DNA of 64,000 bases, taken from assembly GCA_014773175.1 (NCBI GenBank), contig VXCM01003467.1:44203-108202 (forward strand), in the 5' to 3' direction. A program made the translations under genes and the position numbers. Within the stretch, counting starts at the first letter, position 1. The number at the start of each line of letters is the position of its first letter. Source of the stretch: Lucifuga dentata. Its lineage: Eukaryota > Chordata > Actinopteri > Ophidiiformes > Bythitidae. Of this stretch, positions 44,889 through 54,939 are shown in pieces. The notes under the pieces were generated by a model. The model saw only the letters and a list, made by a program, of their open reading frames with translations, was not told the DNA's origin and did no database searches.

Positions 44889-44968
44889 TAAGAATAAGTC
44901 TGCCACCCAGCAGCCATATGCAACATCTCCTCAACTCGAAAACCTCAAATTAACTCTCTCTCTCTCTG
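44889..44968 (+). repeat. Short local duplication, copy 2
   Basis: Sister of 42672-42760: GAATAAGTCTGCCACCCAGC, AGCCATATGCAACATCTCCT and GAAAACCTCAAAT before a short (CT)n. Confidence 0.8.
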
Positions 44969-45572
44969 GGTTGGGTTAAAAAAGTGTGATTTTAACATCT
45001 TGTGTGAGGCAAAATTTCAAACCGGTGAAAAGTGTTGAAGATAATGACATCAGAGAGGAAGGAAGGCAACAGAGGACACGAGTTTAGCTCAGCCTGCCAA
45101 CAGATGAAAATTATTGGAATTTTGTCAAAGAGACAATCATAAGTGAGAGGAGAGGAAAGATGAGAAGGGAAAAAGCTCCTGGTTTCTGGAGCAGTTTGAG
45201 AGGGAACAGCTGCTCAGCCTGTGTTAATGTGTTTGTTCTGGATCCACGTTTCTGCCTGAAGTGTCCCACCAGGCTGGTGTTTGGCAGCTCTGAGATGAGG
45301 TCAAAGGTCAGAAACTGACTGACGCTCACATTAGAAATCTGTGGCCGTTCTGCTTGGCGCTGTCGGAGGCCTAACGGGTCCGTTTTCAGACCGTCATCCT
45401 GCTCTCGTCTTCCTACATCAACTCTTCACATTTTCCCAAATCCTGCGTTTGCAGTTAAAATGGGAAAATTTCATCATGACGTAACCTGAAACTTTCATGT
45501 AGCTTAAGTGGGTTATTCCCTCGATGTAAGAGCCGAAAATGCAGCAGTACTTCAGCAGGTAACGTTGAACTT
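44969..45572. other. Unassigned spacer
   Basis: Unique mixed sequence, no supported exon. Confidence 0.5.
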
Positions 45573-45846
45573 TTAAAGGACCATATCAGTGATTTTGCAT
45601 ATTTAAGCCCCATAAATAGTTTTTTTCCCAAAATATTAAACTGTATTTTAGTTCTCCTAAACTTTCATCATCAAATGTGATACACATGTTTATAATTTAA
45701 TGTTCTGCCTGTTAACACTTACATCTGAATGCAGAAGGCATGGTAGTTTTAATTTCTTTTAAAAGCCGTCTGCTCCTGGGACTACATTCCCTGGAGGAGA
45801 CATACATTTTCTTCCATGAAACTCTGTGTTTGATTTGTTCTTTTAA

Positions 45847-46519
45847 CCCTTAAATGCACGAGTCGTATTCCTTCCATTCCTACATACGTAGGGTCGTTAG
45901 AGACCTGTAACATACGTAACACAAATTGAGCTACAAAGTGAAATATTTTTGCTTGTAAACTTTTCAGAACATTTTATGAATGATNCAAATTGAGCTACAA
46001 AGTGAAATATTTTTGCTTGTAAACTTTTCAGAACATTTTATGAATGATAACCCCACAAAAAAAAAACATTTTTACCATATTATATTTTTACAGTGACTTA
46101 CAGATCATTCATCAGAGCGATGCTGCATGAAGCGTCGTTCTGTAGCAGTAAGCTAGCAGCATAGTTACAGCAGAAACAGCTTCTTCCTGCTAGTTTCAGC
46201 ATTTGTTCATCATATCAGTGATGCTACAGCGCCACCTAAGGGCCAAAAACACAACTATTACCTGCTGCCTGTTTACCAGGAAAAAAAAAAAAGTGACACT
46301 ATTACATACCTCGTTTTCCTGAGCAACCCTTTTCACTCTTTAGCAAAAAACATTAGAAAAACAATTATTTTCATCAATTTTGACAACTTGAAACCATAAA
46401 ACTGTTAAAAACAAAGAGTTTGAGGAATACCAGGAGGTTAAGGGCTTGAAAAAAATGAATGAATTAGAGGTACGTAACGTGGTCCCGGGTCGCTAAAACC
46501 CGTCCTATGCATGTAAGGT
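45847..46519. mobile_element. piggyBac-like non-autonomous element
   Basis: TTAA (45843-45846) is followed by CCCTTAAATGCACGAG. The right end, complemented, begins ACCTTACATGCATAGG and is flanked by TTAA at 46520-46523. TTAA targets with CCC-type termini and ATGCA just inside are characteristic of vertebrate piggyBac-like elements. It also has GACCCGGGACCACGTTACGT near the right end. It has no transposase. An assembly duplication surrounds N 45985. Confidence 0.7.
45922..46048. other. Duplicated ~63 bp around N at 45985 (assembly)
   Basis: CAAATTGAGCTACAAAGTG...GAATGAT is identical on both sides of the N, inside the piggyBac-like element. Confidence 0.8.
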
Positions 46520-46648
46520 TTAAGTACCTTTGACAAAAAAAACTAAGAACGATGTTTGGTTCGATTGATTATTTATCTCAAGTACATTTCAAGTATCTAC
46601 AAGTTGATTTTTACATCGTACTGGGATGAACTGAACCTAATGGCAGCC

Positions 46649-47471
46649 ACACATACATACATACCAGTATTGACGACAACCGTGATATTTAAAAAAATGA
46701 AATATTGATATCATGTTAATAATACACGTATGATAATATCATGTAAATAATCCAGCGCCTCTTAAATCATTTCTTTTTCTTTCCGTTCTCGCTTTGTCTC
46801 CCTCCCCCCAACACCCCCCCCAATCCCCACCACACACACACACACACACGTGACGTGATGCAGTAACTGGCTAGCTAGCTACTACCGCAGTGTGTAGCTA
46901 CTACTGCTACTCTAAATCCTGACGTAGGAGCTGACAGACAGAGTGAGACGCTCCACCCTAACCTGTTAAAAGTTAGCTGCCAGTGTGGAGTTTTTAGGAT
47001 TCGGTAACAAAGACAGGAAGTTGGTAGACGCCCCAGTCTGCAGGAAATGCTGATCGACAGGAACCGCTAAAGGGGGCGATACCACCAACCTGTTCACCAC
47101 CTTCACCTCCATCATCCTGCAGATTTCACCACGGTAGAGACAGGAAGTAGCAGTTAGCTTGCTAGCCCTGAAACAGGAAATGTTCCATGAAGGTCTTAGT
47201 TGTGTTGCTAAAGCTAAGTTATCATGCCGTTGGACTTGACAGGATTTTCTCTCTCCTGATTATTTGTTAGATTTGTGGATCTTTTGTTTATCAGGTCATC
47301 TGGTTCCTTTACACCATCCTTTAAGGTGGAATTGCTCTTTTTGTAGCTTTTGTACAGTTCTGGTTACAGACTCTCTCCACCTCCCTACACTCCTATTTGG
47401 AGTCTAATTCATTTGACAAAAAAGAGACAAAACGCACAATAAACAAAATTAAAAATGAATTTGACTGATAC

Positions 47472-47502
<31 letters not shown>

Positions 47503-47590
47503 TTTCTATAGATATCGCAATAATATTGTTATCTTGAATCCTTTTGGCCACGGTAATCGTGTAGACTAATCTGATACTGTGTCAGCCCTA
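46649..47590. mobile_element. hAT-like insertion in older TTAA-MITE
   Basis: The host MITE breaks at GGCAGCC and resumes at CTGGAATGTAGG. The right end complements to TAGGGCTGACACAGTATCAG and has CACGATTACCGTGGCC and TATCGCAATAATATTG inside. The left side has CAGTATTGACGACAACCGTG and AAATATTGATATCATG. TAGGGCTG ends with CGGTAT/ATATCG motifs are common in fish hAT-type repeats. An (ATT)n tract sits at 47468-47501. No clear 8-bp duplication was found. Confidence 0.45.
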
Positions 47591-47717
47591 TCTGGAATGT
47601 AGGAAAAACAATTTTAAAATATACTGCTCCAGTAATTTGTTTTGAAAAAACATAACATGTATGCGGTTAGTATTTACTGGGCTCAAACATGCAGAAACCA
47701 CTGGTATGCTCCTTTAA

Positions 47718-48200
47718 GCCTGGTTTATGCTTAATATGGACCCGATAGTGGACATACCGAATTCTGATGTAATTGTGGCCAAAACAGCCGAGCAGAGGAT
47801 CACAGACGTGGTCAGGTGTGGATTTTTGACACAACACGGACGCCGTTTGTGTGACGTAAACATGCCTTCAGCGACGAATGCGAAGAGCGATGGCAGAAGA
47901 GTGAGCAGGTGTGGAGGAAAGGAGAGAGAGGAAAAACGATGGCGAACAACTTTTCCATCTCGCAGCCAATGCAAGAAACTCCTCCTCTTCTTCAGAAATT
48001 CCTGCTCTTCTTCAATCAAGAGCAACTCTGCGCCTAAAGTCCCGGAGTTGAAGTTCGTGGTCGTCACAAAAGCACGAGAACTGCGAACGCCAGGACACGT
48101 GCACGGTCTGTTTCCTAGAGCTTCTACTGCAAAGATTTACACATATTCTTCATCTTCTTTTGACACACAGTCCAAACATCTGTGCGAGCTTTAACTTAAC
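47718..48200 (-). pseudogene. Possible Harbinger-type transposase N-terminus
   Basis: Directly after the older TTAA-MITE the plus strand reads AGCCTGGTTTATGCTTAA, similar to GCCTGGTTTATxCTT ends of some fish transposons. On the minus strand an open frame from 48067 begins MTTTNFNSGTLGAELLLIEE and continues EQEFLKKRRSFLHW. An acidic-to-basic LLLxEEExxxxxKRR start is typical of Harbinger transposases. No catalytic region is visible and no right terminus was found, so this is a weak assignment. Confidence 0.25.
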
Positions 48201-49403
48201 CACCGTCTTCTCTCCTCTACCCTCTTCATCACTTTTTACTCCGTTTCTCCACAGCTGCTGACTCACGCCTTCTTCCCATTTCCTCCTCGCCATCATATCC
48301 ATCATCCGTCCAGCTCCGGCTTCTTGCTGAATCATGTCCACATAACTCCAGCCTTACACTTTCTCTCTGCTTCTCTCAAGGTTGTGCACAGATTTGCTGA
48401 CGCACCTCCGTCCTTCTTCCTTTCCTCTCCCTTCCTTCACTTATCTCTCCATCCCGCCTGAATGTGTGGAATTGCAGACACTGTATCTGAGGTCTGACAG
48501 TTCGGTGCTCAGTGGAATAAAATACATCCAGGCGGAATCTCCTCTCGGAGCCCAAAGCCGCAACCGTGACCCCAGACACAGTCCCAGAATTAATCTAGCT
48601 CACCGTCCCAGAATTTAATCCAGAACCAAACTCAATCAACCAGAAAATGTGGCATGTGTGAAAGACCCCAAACCGTGAAACCAGAGCCCAAACACCTGCT
48701 TGGCACCAGGTTCCCGGGCGGGGGGGCGTTTCATTTCAGTCCTTCTACCACCACATGGTTTTGCGGAACGCTCCAGATGACGACCCACAAACCAGAAACA
48801 AAATTTTTAAAAAAGCAATCAGCTGCGGAAGTGAAACTCCTCTTCCATCGACTTTTCGCCACCAAAATAAACCAAAATAAATGTCCATATGGCAGCAGAG
48901 CGCTCAGGTCTGCATTCCCACTTTATTTATGTGACAGAAACAGAACCTCACAAACGGGCTGCAGCACAGGCTGCTCACCACAGGAGAGGAAAAACAGGCC
49001 CACGCCAAACCCGAAAAACCCAAACTACTGCAGGAGCTCTTATACGAAATGACCCATTCAGAATATCCCTGGTGAGTGTATAAATTCTCTGAAATATGCT
49101 CTAATATATAATAAAAGTTATTTTTGACAGAATAGCTCACAGAGACTGCATTAATGAGAGAAACGCAGGACTCAACGCAGCACGAAACGGAATGTGTGTG
49201 TCGTGTGTGAATACAAAAACCCAGCACACGCTAATTTCTATCCCGAAGAGAAATAATCTCATATATACTCATGTATCTATCTATATCTATATATACACAC
49301 ACACACACAGGTCAAAGGTAAGCACAGTTAATAGCATATTTCTCTAGGTTTAAAGAACAAATATTATAACATCCACTTTTAATAAGCAATATTATAAATG
49401 GGA

Positions 49404-49491
49404 AAATCTATTTAAGAGTGATTCACACCTTTAACTTTATATCAATTTTTTTTATACAATATAAAGGTGTGAATCACTTTTAAATAGATTT
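49404..49491. repeat. 30-bp inverted repeat forming an 88-nt hairpin
   Basis: The left arm (49404-49433) contains GAGTGATTCACACCTTTA. The right arm (49462-49491) is its complement with one mismatch in 30. The 28-nt spacer (ACTTTATATCAATTTTTTTT...) is itself partly self-complementary (TTTATAT / ATATAAA). Size and shape resemble a pre-miRNA or a tiny palindromic MITE; no family was identified. Confidence 0.85.
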
Positions 49492-49612
49492 ATATGTATG
49501 TGTGTGTGTATGTATTTATGTATATGATGCAGAGAATAAGCATTTAGTAAATTAAAGGAAGGCAAAATCTACAGAGGGAACTGAATGCAACACAGAGAGG
49601 GATGGCAATTGA

Positions 49613-49614
49613 AA

Positions 49615-49654
<40 letters not shown>

Positions 49655-49677
49655 TGTAATTTATTGTATAATNGAAA

Positions 49678-49717
<40 letters not shown>

Positions 49718-49733
49718 TGTAATTTATTGTATA
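49613..49733. other. Duplicated ~60 bp (GA)n block around N at 49673
   Basis: GAAAGTGTGAGAGAGAG...TTATTGTATAAT is present before and after the N, so this long GA tract is probably counted twice. Confidence 0.8.
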
Positions 49734-50847
49734 ATATGGAAACAATTACTTCTTGGCAAGGCAGGATCTCATGGTTTAGCATATCTACCGTGGACAGAAG
49801 TGTTACAGTCTGCATGTGTATCCTCTTACTTGTGTGTGTGTGTGTGTGTGTGAGACACACACACACACGTAGTCATTCATAGGGAAGCAGATTACATGAA
49901 AAGAGAGAGACTAAGTGGGCAAAAGACAATAAGACAGATTTATTGAGAGGTGAAGTAAAGTTAAGCTATTTTAATTAAAGCTAATTTGAGCCAGAGATGA
50001 GGTTAGTTATGTGTTACATTTAACATGTCAAATATCACCATTTAAAGTTGATAATTAATGTTTAGTCAATTGCAAAAAGTGAAAAAGCTTTTTTTTGTCT
50101 AAGGTATGTTTTTGCTCATGGTGATTTTCTTTTAATGAGATATCTTTATTTTTATTTCTACTTTGAGGTACTTTATCCATCAGTCTGTAGTTTAAAACCA
50201 ACAAGGTGGAGGACGTGCAATGCAAAAATAATCTAAGCTAAGAAAAATAATAAATGCAGAGCTGATGCACAAGAAATAGAGTTTCTAGAGGAGAGAAATT
50301 AACACAAGATAAATGTTATTGTAAGCAAATGAAAAAGGTAGTCTTGGGTTTAACTTGGTCTGCTGACTCTCTCAGATCAGACGTGTCCGGTTACAAAATC
50401 CTCAAACTCACACAATAATCACATGACAAAGGGTGTGGAATGGATGGAGGGATGTAAAAGCATGTAGGATGAAAGGAGGGGGAAGACAGAGATGTTGGGA
50501 ATATCAGGATGGGATGAAACGATGCTGGGTGGAGATGGGAATGGAGAAAGATGTGGGACGACGATGTCCTCCCCGAGCTAATTTATATGATGGCGTCAAA
50601 GGAAAACATGGCATCGCGGCTTTGCGAGGGTGGAGGTCTCCAGTAACTCTGTCATGTTTTAAACCATCATCTCTCTCTCTCTCTCTCTCTTTCTCATTCA
50701 TTTTCCCACGTGGATGTGATTCCTGTAATCTTCCGGGCTTTGTGAAATGACAGATGATGTTTTGTTGTCAGAACGAGACGTTGTGGCTGACAAAGTCTGC
50801 ACTGATGTGATGCAAACGCGTCCATGTTGCATGTTTTGAATGCCTCT

Positions 50848-51414
50848 TTAAAGGACCATTCCAGTCATTTTGCATGTTTAAACCAAATAAATACTACAGT
50901 TATGTCACTGACAACCATTTTCCAAAACATAAAACCGTATTTTTGAGTTATTTTACCAAATCTCTTAATCTTTCAAAATCAAATATTCATGTGATACATC
51001 CACCTTAAAAATGAATGTTTCACTTACTAACATATACATCCAATTGTTGAAGGGACGGCCATTTCTCAGCAAAAGCCGTTTTCTCCTGGGACTATATTCT
51101 CTAGCGGAGACATACATTTTCTTCCGTGCAGCTCCATGTTGTATTTTTTAAATTAAGTAACTTCAACCAAAAAAAAGTTTAAATGTTTTATTTATCTCAC
51201 CATGTTTCAAGTCTGAAACATGTGAAACAAGTCATGTGATTCAAGTCTCAAGAGGTTAATTGTTATACTGGAATGAATTGAAACCAGTGGCAGCCTGGAA
51301 GGTAGGAAAAACAATACTAATAATCACTGCTCCAATAGCCAGTTTTGGAAAATGTTGGCAGTAACATAATATTAATTGGGCTCAAACATGTAAAATTGCC
51401 ATTATGCTTCTTTT
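50848..51414 (+). mobile_element. TTAA-MITE, older subfamily copy 3
   Basis: TTAA at 50848-50851 then AGGACCATTCCAGTC. It keeps CTTAATCTTTCAAAATCAAA, GTGATACATCCACCTTAAAA, CTCCTGGGACTATATTC and GGCAGCCTGGAAGGTAGG. The right end is decayed (GCCATTATGCTTCTTTTC), with no TTAA left. It is intermediate between the young and the most diverged copies. Confidence 0.8.
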
Positions 51415-52204
51415 CGGGACAAAAGTTCTTTTTTTCCACCTTAAATAGTTATTTTTGTCAGATTCTACATGTATTATTACATATGTCACAAACTTATTTC
51501 ATTTTATTGAGGAAAATGTCAGGCTAGAAAATTGTGTATAATTTGGGGTTTCAGGAAACAGAAAAGCTGTTTCATTGTCACATTTTTAAGAATGACTCAA
51601 TGAACGTCAGTCAAGCGGCGATAACCTTACGATGCGACTTGGAATGGCAGTTGTGCAGCTTTGAGGATGGTCGCTGGCTTTGCAGACGTGCAATCCAAGC
51701 CGAGTAAAGCACTCTAAAGAAAGGAGCGTGAAACTGGATGGAGGTGGAGAAAAGACAGAATGGAGAGCTAAAAGCCCAAACGGATCGTTTAAGGAAAAGT
51801 AACTGTTCCAAAAATAAACCACAGAAATGATTGCGGCCCACAGTAACTTGTTAAAAGCTCATAAAGCTGCAGTCGGCTGTAATATGTGAAGCTGTAACAG
51901 GGACGTTTCAGGGTCTTTATTTTCCTTTTCAGCAGGAGTTGGGTTTTAAACATGACCCCATGATCAGACTGTAAAACGCAGCTTTGAGTCATGACCTTCA
52001 TTTACACTACAGGTCTGGATGAACAGAAACACTCTTTCCACTGTGGGAGTGGGTGTGTGGCTTGGTGTGTGACGTGATTCAAATGTTTGATTATTTTTAT
52101 TTTACCTTAATCCATTTTGTTTGGTTTTATTTTTATCTTTTGTGTATTGTTGTTGTTGTGAGGTGTGAAAATGTGGAGGGTTTTAAATTGTCTCTCATTT
52201 CACT
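51415..52204. other. Unassigned spacer
   Basis: No gene supported. The stretch at 51600-51970 is unique, with overlapping small frames on the minus strand and no splice-site support. Confidence 0.5.
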
Positions 52205-52341
52205 GTTTCTTTCCGTCACTGTTTTCACTCCGCAGAGAAGTGAAAGTGAAACTGTGCCCCGTTATCCCCTTTTATAACCAAGTGGAGATCTCAAAAAAAC
52301 AACAAAAAAAACCCCAAAACAAAACACAGAATTCCTGTTAA
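52205..52341 (-). repeat. Dispersed repeat family C, copy 3
   Basis: On the minus strand: TTAACAGGAATTCTGTGTTT, GAGATCTCCACTTGGTTATA, GGGATAACGGGGCACAGTTT and CACTTTCACTTCTCTGC. An A-run is inserted after the first block. A TTAA-MITE starts exactly at its TTAA. Confidence 0.55.
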
Positions 52342-52736
52342 AGGAATACCGCCCATTTTGTATGTTTGAGCCTAATATATTCAATTTTCATACACCTAAC
52401 CTTACTGACAATCATTTCCCAAAGCATACCACTGGAATGGTGAATTAAAAATGTTTTTCCTACCTTCCAGACCTCCATTGATTTCAGTTCATTCTGCTAT
52501 TGAAATCAACTTGTTGATACTTGAAACGTTCTTGGGATAGGTAATCCATCATCACCAACAAAATGTGTGATCAGGTTTTTTTTTAGAAGTTAAAAATTTT
52601 AGCATTTAAGCTCAATAAAAAAGCACGGAGTGATATCAAAATGCTTCCTAGTGGTGCATTCAAGTGCTGTAGTGAAGAACTGACTGGCAGACAACATGCC
52701 ACAAAATGGCCAGTATGGTCCTTTAAATATTGGGAA
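52338..52736 (-). mobile_element. TTAA-MITE, young copy 10 (internally deleted)
   Basis: TTAA at 52338-52341 and 52733-52736. The left half is regular in minus orientation to AAAAGCACGGAGTGA. Then about 65 unrelated bases (ATGCTTCCTAGTGGTGCATT...) replace the second half, and the short terminus CCAGTATGGTCCT closes it. Confidence 0.85.
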
Positions 52737-53933
52737 TGTGCATTTTCTATTTATTTGTATGGATGAAATATTGATATGATTTTCAGCTTCTACCAGATTT
52801 CTGTTTTGACAGGTTATAAACTACAGGAAAAAAAATGTATTTTTGCACGCGCACACACACACACACACACACACACGCACAACGGCCCATGTCTGGGTAA
52901 ACTGGAGCAGAATAAGCTCTGAGTCAGTTTGGCTCCTGGGTTCTGCTCTGCGTTCAGCCTAAACGCTTGTGATAGAAGCTCGCCTGAAAAACGAGGCAGT
53001 GGAAATGGAGAGCTGCTGGCACGCCGTGTTGTTTTAACCACCGGGCAGCGGGAAGCAGCGAGGGGCGGAACGCCGGGAGCAGAACATTCCTCATTCGCAC
53101 CAATAGATGGATATAACGTCTCGCTACTCATCGAGCTTGTTTAAAACACTCGCAGAGACAATGTGGAGGTAGAGAGATCTCAGGTTACAGCTCACATCCT
53201 TTCCTCACCTCCCTCCTTCCCTTTCCTCTGCTCTCGTCTCTCCTTATCACTTACCCCAAGTAGGGTCTTATGAGAAATAAAATGCATTTATTATGTGCTC
53301 TACAGAGGGAAAGACTGTGTGAGAAACAGCTTTTGTGTTTTTCTGTAGCATACAACCCAAAAGCTCTTTGAACACAGCAATCTGCTCCTTTTTAACATAT
53401 TTTCGAAAATGACATCTATGATTTAAGTTGCATTGGATTCAGTATGTGTACCTCAAACTTAAAAAAAATAAAAACACACCAATGAAAAAGCTATGACAGA
53501 AATATGTAGTTAACAATTGTTTGTTATTTAATGTATAATGATTAATCTCAGCTATGTTCTATGTTGTTTTATCAATAAAAATAACGTTAAAAAAAAACAG
53601 TCCTATCCTACTTGAAACTTTATAATTTACAGCTCCATCCGTTTTGTGCTGTTTCTCCCTCTTTACACTTCCATCAACCAGCCGGCCCACGCAGAACAAA
53701 CTCCACAGTCCTGTCATAACTTAAATCATCCAAACATTCATGATACGTCCTGGATGTGTCCGCCCACGTCTTATTTCTGCTCCACTTTGAGGCGATGAGA
53801 GTTGTGATTGATCAGCTTTTCCAGCAGGAAATGAGAGGGCATCTCTCAGAGGGCTGTTTAAACACGGAGCTACACGCTTACAGAGTTGTTCCAGGACGGA
53901 CCGTCACGTGACAGACTGACCGCCGTTACTTAC
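52737..53933. other. Unassigned spacer
   Basis: (CA)n at about 52849-52876. The GC-richer sequence at 52900-53110 has open frames on both strands without splice context. 53270-53610 is AT-rich. No gene named. Confidence 0.5.
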
Positions 53934-53986
53934 CCCGCCGATGTGAGTCATAGTTCCCAGCCAGGTCTTTGTCTCCGAGGTGTTCC
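53934..53986 (-). CDS. Candidate 53-nt internal exon, unidentified
   Basis: On the minus strand a pyrimidine-rich stretch (CTCTCACTGCATTTCTGGTT) leads to TGCATGCAG. Then come 53 bases, then a perfect GTAAGT donor (53928-53933). Two frames are open: NTSETKTWLGTMTHIGG (phase 1 in, phase 0 out) and EHLGDKDLAGNYDSHRR. I do not recognise either peptide. Splice quality is good, but 53 bases is short enough for chance, and no companion exon was found nearby. If real, this window is intronic to a minus-strand gene. Confidence 0.3.
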
Positions 53987-54127
53987 CTGCATGCATGAAG
54001 AACCAGAAATGCAGTGAGAGCATGTTCACTTGCTGTGTTTTCATCTTTGCATCAATGCAAATGCAGAAATTGTATGAAGCAGAGAGAGATTTATGCCAAA
54101 TTTACCAAGAAAAGGAGAGACCAAGGG

Positions 54128-54575
54128 GACTCAAACACAAATTTATCTTAAAGGTCCAAAATGAACATTTTCAATACGACAAAGATCTGTTTATTAAGGT
54201 CAGTCAAACCAGAGTCAGACTGGGATCCTAAAATCCTGTTGAGTGGGGGGTTGCTGCTGAAACTAGCTGTGCTGTCAAACACCATGTCATGTCATGAGCC
54301 CAACACCATGTCAGCCCATCGTTATCATGGAGATGACGGGACGCTGAATGTGATTGGTCCAAACCAAAGCAGAGTAGACATTCTCACACAGACAGTGGAG
54401 CAGTCGGACATTCGGTTTTGCTATGAAAGCGGAGAATTTTGACTCATTGCATTACAGCAATGTCTCACAGATAATACAAATAATACATATGAAAAGTATA
54501 ATTTGCTCGGAGACAGTTATGGTTTGGTCCAGATCCGGACTGGAGTCTGGACTTTGAGGATGACTGGGCTACATT
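54128..54575 (+). repeat. Dispersed repeat family B, copy 2
   Basis: The longest copy. TATCTTAAAGGTCCAAAATG, GTTTATTAAGGTCAGTCAAA, CATGGAGATGACGGGACG, GTGATTGGTCCAAACCAAAG, CGGACATTCGGTTTTG, AAAAGTATAATTTGCTCGG and CTGGACTTTGAGGATGACTG run in order. It unites segments that are separately missing from copies 1 and 3. Confidence 0.75.
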
Positions 54576-54674
54576 GACAATTTTAGGCTATTTTTGTTCA
54601 ACCCTTTAAAAATGGCAACAACTCCTTAAGTGGCTAAAGCATAAAATGATAACATCCAGTGTCGTAATTCTGTT
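54576..54674. other. Short spacer
   Basis: Between family B copy 2 and an old TTAA-MITE half; may be highly decayed MITE sequence. Confidence 0.4.
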
Positions 54675-54939
54675 TAGATATAGTACATTTTCTTCCTTGC
54701 AGCTCTTTGTTCGATAAAGTTATTCTGACAAAAAAATTTAATAGGCATCATGTTCACTGTGATGGATTACGTATCTCAAGCACATTTCAAGTCTCTACAA
54801 TTTGATTTTTACAGCATTTTGGAATGAACTGAAACTAATGGCTTCCTGGAAGGTAGGAAAAACTATTTTAATATTTACCATAATGTAACATATATATTTT
54901 AGGCTCAAACATGCAAAAACCATTGTTCTGGTCCTTTAA
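54675..54939 (+). mobile_element. TTAA-MITE, older subfamily copy 4 (right half)
   Basis: It contains ACATTTTCTTCCTTGCAGCT, GTGATGGATTACGTATCTCA, AAGCACATTTCAAGTC, GGAATGAACTGAAACTAATG, CTGGAAGGTAGGAAAAACT and a right terminus GTTCTGGTCCT followed by TTAA (54936-54939). The left half is absent. Confidence 0.75.

Larger units (their letters stand above)
45573..47717 (+). mobile_element. TTAA-MITE, older subfamily copy 2 (twice interrupted)
   Basis: TTAA at 45573-45576 then AGGACCATATCAGTG; it ends CCACTGGTATGCTCCT and TTAA at 47714-47717. Recognisable blocks are AATGTGATACAC, CTCCTGGGACTACATTCCCT, TTTATCTCAAGTACATTTCA, AGTATCTACAAGTTGATTTT and TGAACCTAATGGCAGCC. A piggyBac-like element (45847-46519) and a hAT-like element (46649-47590) are nested in it; removing them leaves about 520 bases. 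Its divergence and nesting show it is older than the young copies. Confidence 0.8.
48201..50847. other. Spacer with hairpin and GA/GT tracts
   Basis: Mixed sequence with no supported gene. It holds the hairpin at 49404-49491, (GA)n at 49618-49715, GT/AC at about 49832-49868 and (CT)n at 50671-50692. GGTGAGT at 49073 could act as a donor, but no convincing exon precedes it. Confidence 0.5.

Noticed and set aside
47727..48194. 155-codon plus-strand frame
   Set aside because: No motif seen; the opposite strand has the more transposase-like start and neither is convincing as a host gene.
48654..49072. Possible exon ending at GGTGAGT (49073)
   Set aside because: The donor-like site is fair, but the preceding frame has no acceptor at a sensible distance and no recognisable peptide.
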